DNA from: an uncultured Lachnospiraceae bacterium
GTDB lineage: Bacteria; Bacillota_A; Clostridia; Lachnospirales; Lachnospiraceae
Assembly: GCA_910585655.1 (NCBI GenBank)
Contig: CAJUFW010000133.1
Location: 3,951-9,710, forward strand
Direction: 5' to 3'
DNA length: 5,760 bases
Part shown: in pieces, positions 1 to 5,299 of the stretch
How positions within the stretch are numbered: the stretch's first letter is position 1
Layout of the letters: every line of letters starts with the position of its first letter
Notes under the pieces: generated by a model
Told to the model about the DNA's origin: nothing
What the model saw: the letters and a program-made list of their open reading frames with translations, nothing else
The model's database searches: none
Position numbers and translations under genes: made by a program

Positions 1-1167
1 ATTGACGAATATGATGTTCCGTTAGAGAGCGCTTATTTTAACGGTTATTATGAAGAAATGGTGGATTTTATCCGTTCCTTGTTTGAATCCGCCCTAAAAA
101 CGAATCTTTATCTGGAATTTGCCGTTATTACAGGTTGTCTTAGGATTTCCAAGGAGTCTATTTTTACTGGGATGAACAATTTGCGGATCATCTCAATTTT
201 GTCCAAGGATTATGACGAATATTTCGGCTTCACGGAGCCAGAGGTACAAAAGTTGTGTGAGGATTACGGCATACCAGAAAAATATTCGACGATCAAGGAA
301 TGGTATGATGGCTATTTGTTTGGCAATGCTCATGTATATAATCCATGGAGTGTGATTTTATATCTCTGTGACCTGATGGCATATCGGAGTGAATTTCCGA
401 TGCCGTATTGGGCTAATACTAGCTCGAACAGCGTTGTCCGTAGTATGATTGATTTGGCAGATCAGGATACAAAAGATGAGATGGAGAGGGTGATAGAGGG
501 GATGGCAGTGGAAAAGCCAATCCATGAGGACATTACGTATGGGGAAATGGAAAAAAGTATAAACAACCTCTGGAATTTTATGTTTTTTACCGGATATTTC
601 CGCAAGGAGGGAGAGCGGATGGACGCGGGGCAGCGTTATATGACGTTGACGATTCCAAATGAGGAGGTTCGCTATATTTTTCGCAATAAAGTGTTGGAGT
701 GGTTTGATGAGCAGATAAAAGCGAGAGATCAGAGTCGTCTGTTTACCGCCTTTTTGGAGTTAAATACCGAGGTAGTGCAGGAAGAAATCGAAGAAATGTT
801 GCAGACGACGATCAGCTTTTATGATTATTATGAAAGCTTTTATCATGGCTTTTTAGCAGGGATTTTATATGGAATTGACGGCTATGTGGTAAAATCGAAC
901 CGGGAGGGCGGAACAGGGAGAACCGATCTGTTTATCCGCCCGGTGTCCAGAAGGAAAACGGCGTATGTGGTAGAGTTTAAGGTAGCAGGAAGTTATCAGG
1001 AGTTGTCAGAAAAAGCAGAGGACGCTTTAAAGCAGATAGCCGAACGGGGTTATGAGAAGGAGTTAAACGATGACGGTTATGAGAAAACTGTATCTTATGG
1101 GATTGCTTTTTTCGGGAAAAATTGTGAAGTGAGAGTAAAACCCAATATAGATACGAATGGGAGGTAA
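1..1167 (+). CDS. AAA-ATPase-like protein with C-terminal PD-(D/E)XK nuclease domain (5'-truncated by window edge)
   Basis: The reading frame is open from base 1, so the true start and the Walker A motif lie upstream; 388 residues are visible. They begin IDEYDVPL, the end of a Walker B-like (hydrophobic)-DEYD motif typical of the AAA-ATPase-like family (Pfam 'AAA-ATPase_like'). The following TGCLRISKESIFTGMNN and the GFTEPEVQKL segment are also typical of that family. The C-terminal part has the pattern of the associated PD-(D/E)XK nuclease domain (formerly DUF1703): GRTD with Asp309, then VVEFKV with Glu325 and Lys327 (numbered from base 1), giving D-x15-E-x-K. All three candidate catalytic residues are present. 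The biological role of the family is not established; it is often multi-copy in gut Clostridia and Bacteroidetes, and a role in DNA processing or defence is inference only. The first Met, at base 58, is internal, not a start. No convincing terminator follows. Family assignment is confident, function is not. Confidence 0.9.
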   Translation: MDEYDVPLESAYFNGYYEEMVDFIRSLFESALKTNLYLEFAVITGCLRISKESIFTGMNNLRIISILSKDYDEYFGFTEPEVQKLCEDYGIPEKYSTIKEWYDGYLFGNAHVYNPWSVILYLCDLMAYRSEFPMPYWANTSSNSVVRSMIDLADQDTKDEMERVIEGMAVEKPIHEDITYGEMEKSINNLWNFMFFTGYFRKEGERMDAGQRYMTLTIPNEEVRYIFRNKVLEWFDEQIKARDQSRLFTAFLELNTEVVQEEIEEMLQTTISFYDYYESFYHGFLAGILYGIDGYVVKSNREGGTGRTDLFIRPVSRRKTAYVVEFKVAGSYQELSEKAEDALKQIAERGYEKELNDDGYEKTVSYGIAFFGKNCEVRVKPNIDTNGR

Positions 1168-1170
1168 ACG

Positions 1171-1260
1171 ATGCTATATAAAAACAAGATATCGGGTGAT
1201 CCTTTTTATATTATGAGCAGAGAGCATTCCATCTTGACAAACCAGAGCAAAATGGGATAA
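1171..1260 (+). CDS. Possible 29-residue small ORF, doubtful
   Basis: An ATG three bases after the stop of the AAA-like gene opens a 29-codon frame (MLYKNKISGDPFYIMSREHS..., ending KMG). It has a good ribosome-binding sequence, GGGAGG at 1159-1164, 6 nt upstream. I recognise no family, membrane segment or signal peptide. The SD bases are also the last codons of the upstream gene, and the 3' third of the frame overlaps the prfC promoter (1234-1261), so this is probably a chance frame. It is listed because its SD and spacing are better than chance frames usually show. Confidence 0.15.
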   Translation: MLYKNKISGDPFYIMSREHSILTNQSKMG

Positions 1261-1261
1261 A
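1234..1261 (+). promoter_or_regulatory. prfC promoter (sigma-70/sigma-A type, extended -10)
   Basis: A perfect -35 box TTGACA lies at 1234-1239. After 16 nt comes a -10 box GATAAA at 1256-1261, four of six matches, preceded by TG at 1253-1254 to form an extended -10. The predicted transcript start is near 1268, giving a leader of about 35 nt before prfC. Seen in sequence; not tested for activity. Confidence 0.72.
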
Positions 1262-1288
1262 ATGCCTACCGGAAATTAAAATGTAAAA

Positions 1289-1294
1289 AGGTGG
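1289..1294 (+). promoter_or_regulatory. Ribosome binding site for prfC start at 1303
   Basis: AGGTGG, one mismatch from AGGAGG, stands 8 nt before ATG 1303. It supports that start over GTG 1291, which lies inside this motif. The downstream ATG 1315 has its own weaker GGAG at 1305-1308, so the choice between 1303 and 1315 stays open. Confidence 0.5.
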
Positions 1295-1302
1295 TTGCCG
1301 GA

Positions 1303-2904
1303 ATGGAGAGAACAATGGCGGATTATGCAAAGGAAATAGAGAAACGGCGGACATTTGCGATCATTTCGCACCCGGATGCCGGAAAGACGACGCTGACGGA
1401 AAAGCTTTTGCTGTACGGCGGGGCGATCAATCTGGCTGGTTCGGTCAAGGGGCGGAAAACCGCCAGACATGCGGTATCGGACTGGATGGAGATCGAAAAG
1501 GAAAGAGGAATTTCTGTTACTTCCTCCGTGATGCAGTTTAATTATGATGGGTATTGTATCAATATCCTGGATACGCCGGGGCATCAGGATTTCTCAGAAG
1601 ATACGTATCGAACGCTGATGGCGGCGGATTCAGCCGTGATGGTGATCGATGCTTCTAAGGGTGTGGAGGCGCAAACGATTAAGCTGTTTAAGGTCTGTGT
1701 GATGCGGCATATCCCGATTTTTACCTTTATCAATAAGATGGATCGAGAGGCAAATGATACCTTTGAGTTGTTAGACGAAATTGAAAGTGTGCTGGGGATT
1801 CGTACCTGCCCGATCAACTGGCCGATTGGCTGCGGGAAAAATTTCAAAGGGGTCTATGACAGACAAAGCCAGACGATTGCCCGTTTTACAGCAGCGAACG
1901 CCGGGCAGAAGGAAGTCGAGACGGTAGAGGTTTCGATTGGGGATCCGTCTTTAGACGATCTGATCGGAGCCCTAAACCATCAGACGTTATGCGAGGAAAT
2001 TGAGCTGTTAGACGGGGCAAGTGCGGAATTTGATATGGAGGAGGTCAGCCGTGGGGAACTGTCTCCGGTGTTTTTTGGCTCTGCTTTGACGAATTTCGGT
2101 GTGGAAACCTTTTTAAAGCATTTCCTGGCGATGACGTATTCGCCGATGCCGCGGATGTCGGATGTGGGCAGTATCGATCCGCTAAAGGAAGAGTTTTCTG
2201 CCTTTGTGTTTAAAATTCAGGCTAATATGAACAAAGCGCACCGAGATCGAATTGCTTTTATGCGGATTTGTTCTGGTAAATTTGAGGCTGGAATGGAAGT
2301 CAATCATGTGCAGCAAGGGAAAAAGGTTCGTCTGACGCAGCCGCAGCAGTTGATGGCACAGGAGCGTAAAATCATTGAAGAAGCTTATGCAGGGGATATT
2401 ATCGGAGTGTTTGATCCAGGGATTTTTTCTATTGGCGATACGCTTTGTATGCTTGGAAAGAAATTTTGTTTTGAAGGGATTCCGACCTTTGCCCCGGAGC
2501 ATTTTGCCAGAGTGCGCCAGATGGATACGATGAAACGGAAGCAGTTTATCAAAGGAATTGAGCAGATTGCTCAAGAAGGTGCGATCCAGATTTTTCAGGA
2601 ATTTAATACGGGGATGGAGGAAATCATCGTCGGCGTGGTCGGTGTGCTGCAGTTTGATGTATTAAAATTCCGCCTGGAATCGGAATATAATGTAGAAATT
2701 AAAATGGATACGTTGCCATATGAGCATATTCGCTGGATTGAAAATCAGGATATCGACGTGGCTGGATTATCTGTAACAAGCGACACCAAAAAAGTACGGG
2801 ATATGAAAGGGAATCCGTTGTTGCTATTTACTCATCCATGGAGTGTGAAAACCGTGTTGGAGCGAAACGAAGGGCTGGAGCTGGCGGAGTTTGGACGCTG
2901 GTAA
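1303..2904 (+). CDS. prfC: Peptide chain release factor 3 (RF3), translational GTPase
   Basis: RF3 is a cytoplasmic ribosome-associated GTPase that recycles the class I release factors RF1 and RF2 after peptide release. The protein shows all GTPase motifs (numbered from ATG 1303): G1 SHPDAGKTT at 22-30, the switch I region ERGISVTSS at 67-75, G3 DTPGH at 90-94, G4 NKMD at 144-147 and G5 GSAL at 259-262. A domain II follows, then the RF3-specific C-terminal domain ending LAEFGRW. The EKRRTFAIISHPDAGKTTLTEK opening and SDWMEIEKERGIS separate RF3 from EF-G and LepA. Starts are ambiguous: GTG 1291 (537 aa), ATG 1303 (533 aa, with AGGTGG 8 nt upstream) or ATG 1315 (529 aa, the length of E. coli RF3, with GGAG 6 nt upstream). 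I chose 1303; only the first few residues are in doubt. The gene has its own promoter and no visible terminator, so some read-through into the next gene is likely. Confidence 0.96.
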   Translation: MERTMADYAKEIEKRRTFAIISHPDAGKTTLTEKLLLYGGAINLAGSVKGRKTARHAVSDWMEIEKERGISVTSSVMQFNYDGYCINILDTPGHQDFSEDTYRTLMAADSAVMVIDASKGVEAQTIKLFKVCVMRHIPIFTFINKMDREANDTFELLDEIESVLGIRTCPINWPIGCGKNFKGVYDRQSQTIARFTAANAGQKEVETVEVSIGDPSLDDLIGALNHQTLCEEIELLDGASAEFDMEEVSRGELSPVFFGSALTNFGVETFLKHFLAMTYSPMPRMSDVGSIDPLKEEFSAFVFKIQANMNKAHRDRIAFMRICSGKFEAGMEVNHVQQGKKVRLTQPQQLMAQERKIIEEAYAGDIIGVFDPGIFSIGDTLCMLGKKFCFEGIPTFAPEHFARVRQMDTMKRKQFIKGIEQIAQEGAIQIFQEFNTGMEEIIVGVVGVLQFDVLKFRLESEYNVEIKMDTLPYEHIRWIENQDIDVAGLSVTSDTKKVRDMKGNPLLLFTHPWSVKTVLERNEGLELAEFGRW

Positions 2905-2920
2905 AAGAACGAAGTGCAGC

Positions 2921-2949
2921 TTGCCTTTTCCCTCTGCCTATGTTATGAT
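2921..2949 (+). promoter_or_regulatory. Promoter of the TIM-barrel gene (extended -10)
   Basis: A -35 box TTGCCT (four of six) at 2921-2926 is followed after 17 nt by TATGAT (five of six) at 2944-2949. TG at 2941-2942 makes this an extended -10. The predicted start is near 2956, giving a leader of about 36 nt that contains a strong AAGGAGG at 2977-2983, 8 nt before the ATG. A small inverted repeat, TGAT-TTT-ATCA, sits at 2949-2959 over the expected start site and could be an operator, but it is too short to claim. Confidence 0.65.
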
Positions 2950-2991
2950 GATTTTATCAAAAATGATCAAAGATAGAAGGAGGATTTTGTT

Positions 2992-3882
2992 ATGCAGTTA
3001 GGAATCGGTACGTATTCTTTTGGCGGGATTGCCAGCTATCTCGGATTGGGGCCGACGTTGCTGGAAAAGTTTCAGACGATCAAAAGCTTAGGGTTTGACA
3101 GTGTGGAGCTGCTGCCGGTCGATCTGGACAACGATGTGGAGGATATCAAAAAATGGCTGGCAGAGACAGGTCTGAAGGTGACTTCTATTCATGCTGAGCC
3201 AACAGAGGAAATCGTAAAGAAGATGGCAGAACTCGGTGGACAGGCTGTTATCTGGGCAGGAACTCCGTTTTGCAACAAAGAAGAGGCGATTGAGGTAGCG
3301 CACTTGCTCGATCAGATGGCAGAGATGGCAGAGCCTTACGGAATCAAAATCGGTTATCACAACCACAGTCAGGAGTTTTATTTTGACGAAGGAAAGAGCT
3401 TGCTAGAGCATTTGCTTGACAACAGCAGCAAGTGTTATTCCCAATTGGATTGCGGCTGGGCGCAGAATGGCGGTATGTATCCGCCGTATTTTATCCGTAA
3501 ATATAAAAACCGTATTATTTCTATCCATGTAAAAGAAAATGCCAGGGTAGCAGGACCGGGAGAAAAGCCGGCTTCCCGTCATGCAGACAATCCAAACCCA
3601 GGCGGCATGTTTGCCAATGTAAAAGAAATGTCGTTAGAGGAACGTCAGAAAATCCTGGAAGGCTTTGAGAAGAGATTTGCAGAGAAAGAAGAAGGCGACC
3701 GCTTCCAGGTGCAGTGTAAAATGGGCGCTCCGGAGTCCAATATGAACTGGCAGGAGATTAAAAATGCTTTGGACGAGCAGGATTTCGATGCGTTCTGGGT
3801 GGTAGAGCGTGAAGGATTCTATGACGAACATGATACCTGTATCGCAGACGATTGCGCTTATGTTCGCAACCATGTAAAGTAA
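2992..3882 (+). CDS. Sugar phosphate isomerase/epimerase family protein (xylose-isomerase-like TIM barrel)
   Basis: The 296-residue protein has the order of motifs of the xylose-isomerase-like TIM barrel family (AP endonuclease 2 fold), which includes IolE, IolI and ketose 3-epimerases. These enzymes use a divalent metal bound by acidic and His residues at the barrel mouth. Candidate ligands are Glu128 (in YHNHSQEF), Asp153 (QLDCGW), His179 (SIHVKE) and Glu272 (VVEREG); VELLP at 38-42 and SIHAEP at 65-70 are further conserved strand ends. The segment between His179 and Glu272 is about 90 residues, longer than usual in small epimerases, and contains a Pro/Gly/Asn-rich stretch (186-206) and a charged helical region (212-236). 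No signal peptide or membrane segment is visible, so it is cytoplasmic. The start is set by AAGGAGG 8 nt upstream. It has its own promoter and terminator, and no sugar transport or catabolic genes adjoin it, so context does not give the substrate. Fold assignment is firm; the reaction is unknown. Confidence 0.88.
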   Translation: MQLGIGTYSFGGIASYLGLGPTLLEKFQTIKSLGFDSVELLPVDLDNDVEDIKKWLAETGLKVTSIHAEPTEEIVKKMAELGGQAVIWAGTPFCNKEEAIEVAHLLDQMAEMAEPYGIKIGYHNHSQEFYFDEGKSLLEHLLDNSSKCYSQLDCGWAQNGGMYPPYFIRKYKNRIISIHVKENARVAGPGEKPASRHADNPNPGGMFANVKEMSLEERQKILEGFEKRFAEKEEGDRFQVQCKMGAPESNMNWQEIKNALDEQDFDAFWVVEREGFYDEHDTCIADDCAYVRNHVK

Positions 3883-3896
3883 AACTGTATCCGTAA

Positions 3897-3936
3897 TAAA
3901 AGCGTCATAGATGAGTTTCTGTCTATGGCGTTTTTT
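3897..3936 (+). terminator. Intrinsic terminator after the TIM-barrel gene
   Basis: CGTCATAGA (3903-3911) pairs with TCTATGGCG (3922-3930), nine pairs with one G-U, around a 10-nt loop. Six T follow at 3931-3936. An A-rich stretch before the stem can extend it by pairing with the T-run. It lies 20 nt after the stop codon and separates this unit from the infC operon. Confidence 0.88.
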
Positions 3937-4000
3937 GTATGATAGGAAAGCCCTCCGGGTGGGAGCGCACTACGGCGGAATGGAAAAATTTAAAAAATCC

Positions 4001-4030
4001 TTGACATTGATCTTGTGCCTGTGATAGAAT
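4001..4030 (+). promoter_or_regulatory. infC-rpmI-rplT operon promoter
   Basis: A perfect TTGACA at 4001-4006 is followed after 18 nt by TAGAAT (five of six) at 4025-4030, with TG at 4022-4023 forming an extended -10. An A/T-rich stretch at 3983-3998 could act as an UP element. The predicted start is near 4037, about 390 nt before infC. This is the strongest-looking promoter in the window, as expected for translation genes. Confidence 0.85.
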
Positions 4031-4269
4031 ATAGAAGCTGTATGTATCGGGGATTTGGCAGCCATTTTGTGGACGCTGCCGGATTTATACATACAACCCT
4101 AGAACAGCCAGAGCCAAGCGCTATCTGGGTGTTATAAAAGTGAAGTATCCGCTTCCACCCTGACACGTTCCTTTTGCAGTGTTATAAGACATCCTTTGGG
4201 AAAGGAATTGTGGCTGTGGTTTACTGTTAAATAACAAGCTTGTCTGTAGTATTTACAGGCAGGCTATGG

Positions 4270-4301
4270 AAACGTGGATAACTTTGCTTTCCACGTTTTT
4301 T
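4270..4301 (+). terminator. Intrinsic terminator inside the infC leader (attenuator)
   Basis: AAACGTGGA (4270-4278) pairs perfectly with TCCACGTTT (4290-4298) around an 11-nt loop, and a run of six T occupies 4296-4301. It lies about 235 nt after the predicted transcript start and about 125 nt before infC, so it must be bypassed for any operon expression. That is the mark of an attenuator, not an ordinary gene end. Its 5' arm can also pair with CACGTTCC at 4164-4171, a candidate antiterminator. Confidence 0.88.
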
Positions 4302-4410
4302 CTATGTACAGAGCCGCATAAGGAATTTTGCCGTTTGACGGCGACATGGGGCTCGTGCGGCGAGTAGAAGAAAGACGTGTAGAAGCAAACAAACTAGCTG
4401 CAATGGAATT

Positions 4411-4416
4411 AGGAGG
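4411..4416 (+). promoter_or_regulatory. Ribosome binding site that fixes the infC start at ATT 4426
   Basis: A perfect AGGAGG lies 9 nt before the in-frame ATT at 4426. The first in-frame ATG, at 4438, is 21 nt away, too far for normal initiation from this site, and no ATG, GTG, TTG or CTG lies in frame between them. The site therefore points to ATT as the start. Confidence 0.8.
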
Positions 4417-4425
4417 TGCTCTACT

Positions 4426-4932
4426 ATTAGCGATTTAATGATTAATGAGCAGATCAGGGACCGGGAAATACGTTTGATCGGCGAAAATGGAGAACAGCTT
4501 GGCATTATGTCTGCCAGGGATGCAATGAAGCTTGCCAGGGAAGCAAATCTGGATCTGGTAAAGATTGCCCCGACAGCGAAGCCGCCGGTATGCAAGATCA
4601 TTGATTATGGCAAGTACCGTTATGAGTTGTCCAGGAAGGAAAAGGAAGCCAGAAGGAAACAGAAAACAACTGAAGTAAAGGAAATCCGTTTATCGCCGAA
4701 TATTGATACGAACGACCTGAATACCAAGGCAAACCAGGCTAGGAAGTTCCTAGAGAAAGGGGATAAGGTAAAGGTATCGCTTCGGTTCCGAGGACGTGAG
4801 ATGGCTCATGTGGCTTCTAGTAAGCAAATCCTGGATGATTTCTTTGAGAAGATTTCAGACGTTGCCGTGGTAGAAAAGCCCGCCAAAATGGAGGGCAGAA
4901 GCATGATTATGTTTGTAGGAGAGAAACGTTAA
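4426..4932 (+). CDS. infC: Translation initiation factor IF-3, with probable AUU start codon
   Basis: IF3 binds the 30S subunit, keeps it free of 50S, and checks the initiator tRNA and start codon. From ATT 4426 the protein is 168 residues; from ATG 4438 it would be 164. The N-terminal domain opens with MINEQIRDREIRLIGENGEQLG (residues 5-26). The family signature PPVCKIIDYGKYRYE is at 53-67, followed by a basic linker rich in Lys, Arg and Glu and the C-terminal domain from TTEVKEIRLSPNID onward to a normal end (MFVGEKR). The ATT start rests on AGGAGG 9 nt upstream and on the known AUU start of E. coli infC, which lets IF3 repress its own translation. It is the first gene of infC-rpmI-rplT, under the leader attenuator. 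An overlapping 30-codon frame ends at 4438. Identity is certain; the start is an inference. Confidence 0.95.
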   Translation: MSDLMINEQIRDREIRLIGENGEQLGIMSARDAMKLAREANLDLVKIAPTAKPPVCKIIDYGKYRYELSRKEKEARRKQKTTEVKEIRLSPNIDTNDLNTKANQARKFLEKGDKVKVSLRFRGREMAHVASSKQILDDFFEKISDVAVVEKPAKMEGRSMIMFVGEKR

Positions 4933-4933
4933 G

Positions 4934-4974
4934 TGCTGAAGAACCAAGCCGAACGCGGTTCGGCTTAAACAGCA
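4934..4974 (+). other. Intercistronic stem-loop between infC and rpmI
   Basis: AAGCCGAAC (4946-4954) pairs perfectly with GTTCGGCTT (4958-4966) around a GCG loop. An outer pairing TGCTG (4934-4938) with CAGCA (4970-4974) extends it past a 7-nt/3-nt internal loop. No T-run follows, so it is not an intrinsic terminator. Possible roles are an RNA processing or stability element, or a site tuning the infC to rpmI ratio; the sequence does not decide between them. Confidence 0.7.
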
Positions 4975-5015
4975 GGAAAAAGATTTATGCGGAACTTAAA
5001 TAGGAGGAATGAATT

Positions 5016-5213
5016 ATGCCAAAAATGAAAACCAAAAGCGCTGCCAAGAAGCGTTTTAAAACAACAGGAACCGGCAAAATTATGAGAATGAAGGCTTACA
5101 AGAGCCATATTTTGACAAAGAAATCTCCAAAGCGGAAGAGAAATTTAAGAAAGACGACTGAGTTAGACGCTACCAATTTAAAGAACATGAAAAAGGTTAT
5201 GCCGTACAGCTAG
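5016..5213 (+). CDS. rpmI: 50S ribosomal protein L35
   Basis: The 65-residue protein is the usual length for bacterial L35, a small 50S protein. It begins MPKMKTKSAAKKRFKTTGTG, the family signature, and carries KSHILTKKSPKRKRNLRK in the middle; it is strongly basic throughout, as expected for an rRNA-binding protein. The start is fixed by AGGAGG at 5002-5007, 8 nt before ATG. It lies 83 nt after infC, with a stem-loop in the gap, and 118 nt before rplT, with two more hairpins in that gap. It is co-transcribed with both. In E. coli the rpmI translation start is the target of L20 repression; whether that applies here is not shown, since the SD is not in an obvious helix. Confidence 0.97.
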   Translation: MPKMKTKSAAKKRFKTTGTGKIMRMKAYKSHILTKKSPKRKRNLRKTTELDATNLKNMKKVMPYS

Positions 5214-5249
5214 GCAGCGTTGATACAGAAGTAAGAGTGGTAGAAAAAG

Positions 5250-5278
5250 GCTTATCTGCCGTTTGGGGCAGGATAGGC
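5250..5278 (+). other. Intercistronic stem-loop between rpmI and rplT
   Basis: GCTTAT (5250-5255) pairs with ATAGGC (5273-5278) with one G-U, and after a bulged G at 5272, CTGCC (5256-5260) pairs with GGCAG (5267-5271) around a 6-nt loop: 11 pairs in all. The bases after it are purine-rich with no T-run, so it is not a terminator. It may be a processing or stability element or a protein-binding site. Confidence 0.6.
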
Positions 5279-5299
5279 AGAGAAGAAAAGTGCTTGTAT

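Larger units (their letters stand above)
4037..4425 (+). promoter_or_regulatory. Structured infC operon leader, probable ribosomal protein L20 leader (attenuator)
   Basis: This stretch of nearly 390 nt has no conventional gene. It holds ordered helices. (a) TGTATGTAT 4039-4047 pairs with ATACATACA 4087-4095, enclosing GGCAGC 4057-4062 with GCTGCC 4075-4080. (b) ACAGCCA 4104-4110 pairs with TGGCTGT 4211-4217, extended by AACC 4095-4098 with GGTT 4218-4221. (c) GGGTG 4127-4131 pairs with CACCC 4156-4160, enclosing GAAG 4142-4145 with CTTC 4152-4155. (d) TCCTTT 4192-4197 pairs with AAAGGA 4201-4206. (e) A 12-bp stem joins 4237-4248 to 4254-4265. (f) An intrinsic terminator lies at 4270-4301. (g) After it, GCCGCA 4313-4318 pairs with TGCGGC 4356-4361 around an inner GCCG-TTTGA-CGGC hairpin. 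In B. subtilis the same operon has a leader at which L20 promotes premature termination (Rfam L20_leader). Position, size and terminator fit that class; the assignment was not tested with a covariance model. Confidence 0.75.

Noticed and set aside
1047..1091. Repeated GGTTATGAGAA inside the AAA-like gene
   Set aside because: It encodes two GYEK segments in the usual C-terminal part of the family and is only two short copies, so no repeat element is implied.
1276..1847. Two long open frames on the minus strand (1276-1584 and 1584-1847)
   Set aside because: They lie opposite prfC codons for the conserved GTPase domain, show no family features, and are explained as shadows of the + strand gene.
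2182..2574. 130-codon minus-strand frame
   Set aside because: It is antisense to the conserved middle of prfC, with no recognisable domain and no upstream SD I could credit.
3088..3873. Minus-strand frames opposite the TIM-barrel gene
   Set aside because: They are shadow frames; the + strand protein carries clear family motifs throughout.
3948..3966. GC-rich patch with a possible CTCC-GGGT-GGGAG hairpin upstream of the infC promoter
   Set aside because: The stem is very short and lies upstream of the transcript start; nothing supports an operator or repeat element.
4235..4244. Perfect 10-base palindrome ACAAGCTTGT
   Set aside because: It overlaps the 12-pair leader stem at 4237-4265, which explains these bases better than a DNA operator does.
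4302..4601. Minus-strand frame covering the infC leader end and start
   Set aside because: It runs antisense to IF3's conserved N-terminal domain and the leader helices; the apparent product has no family resemblance.
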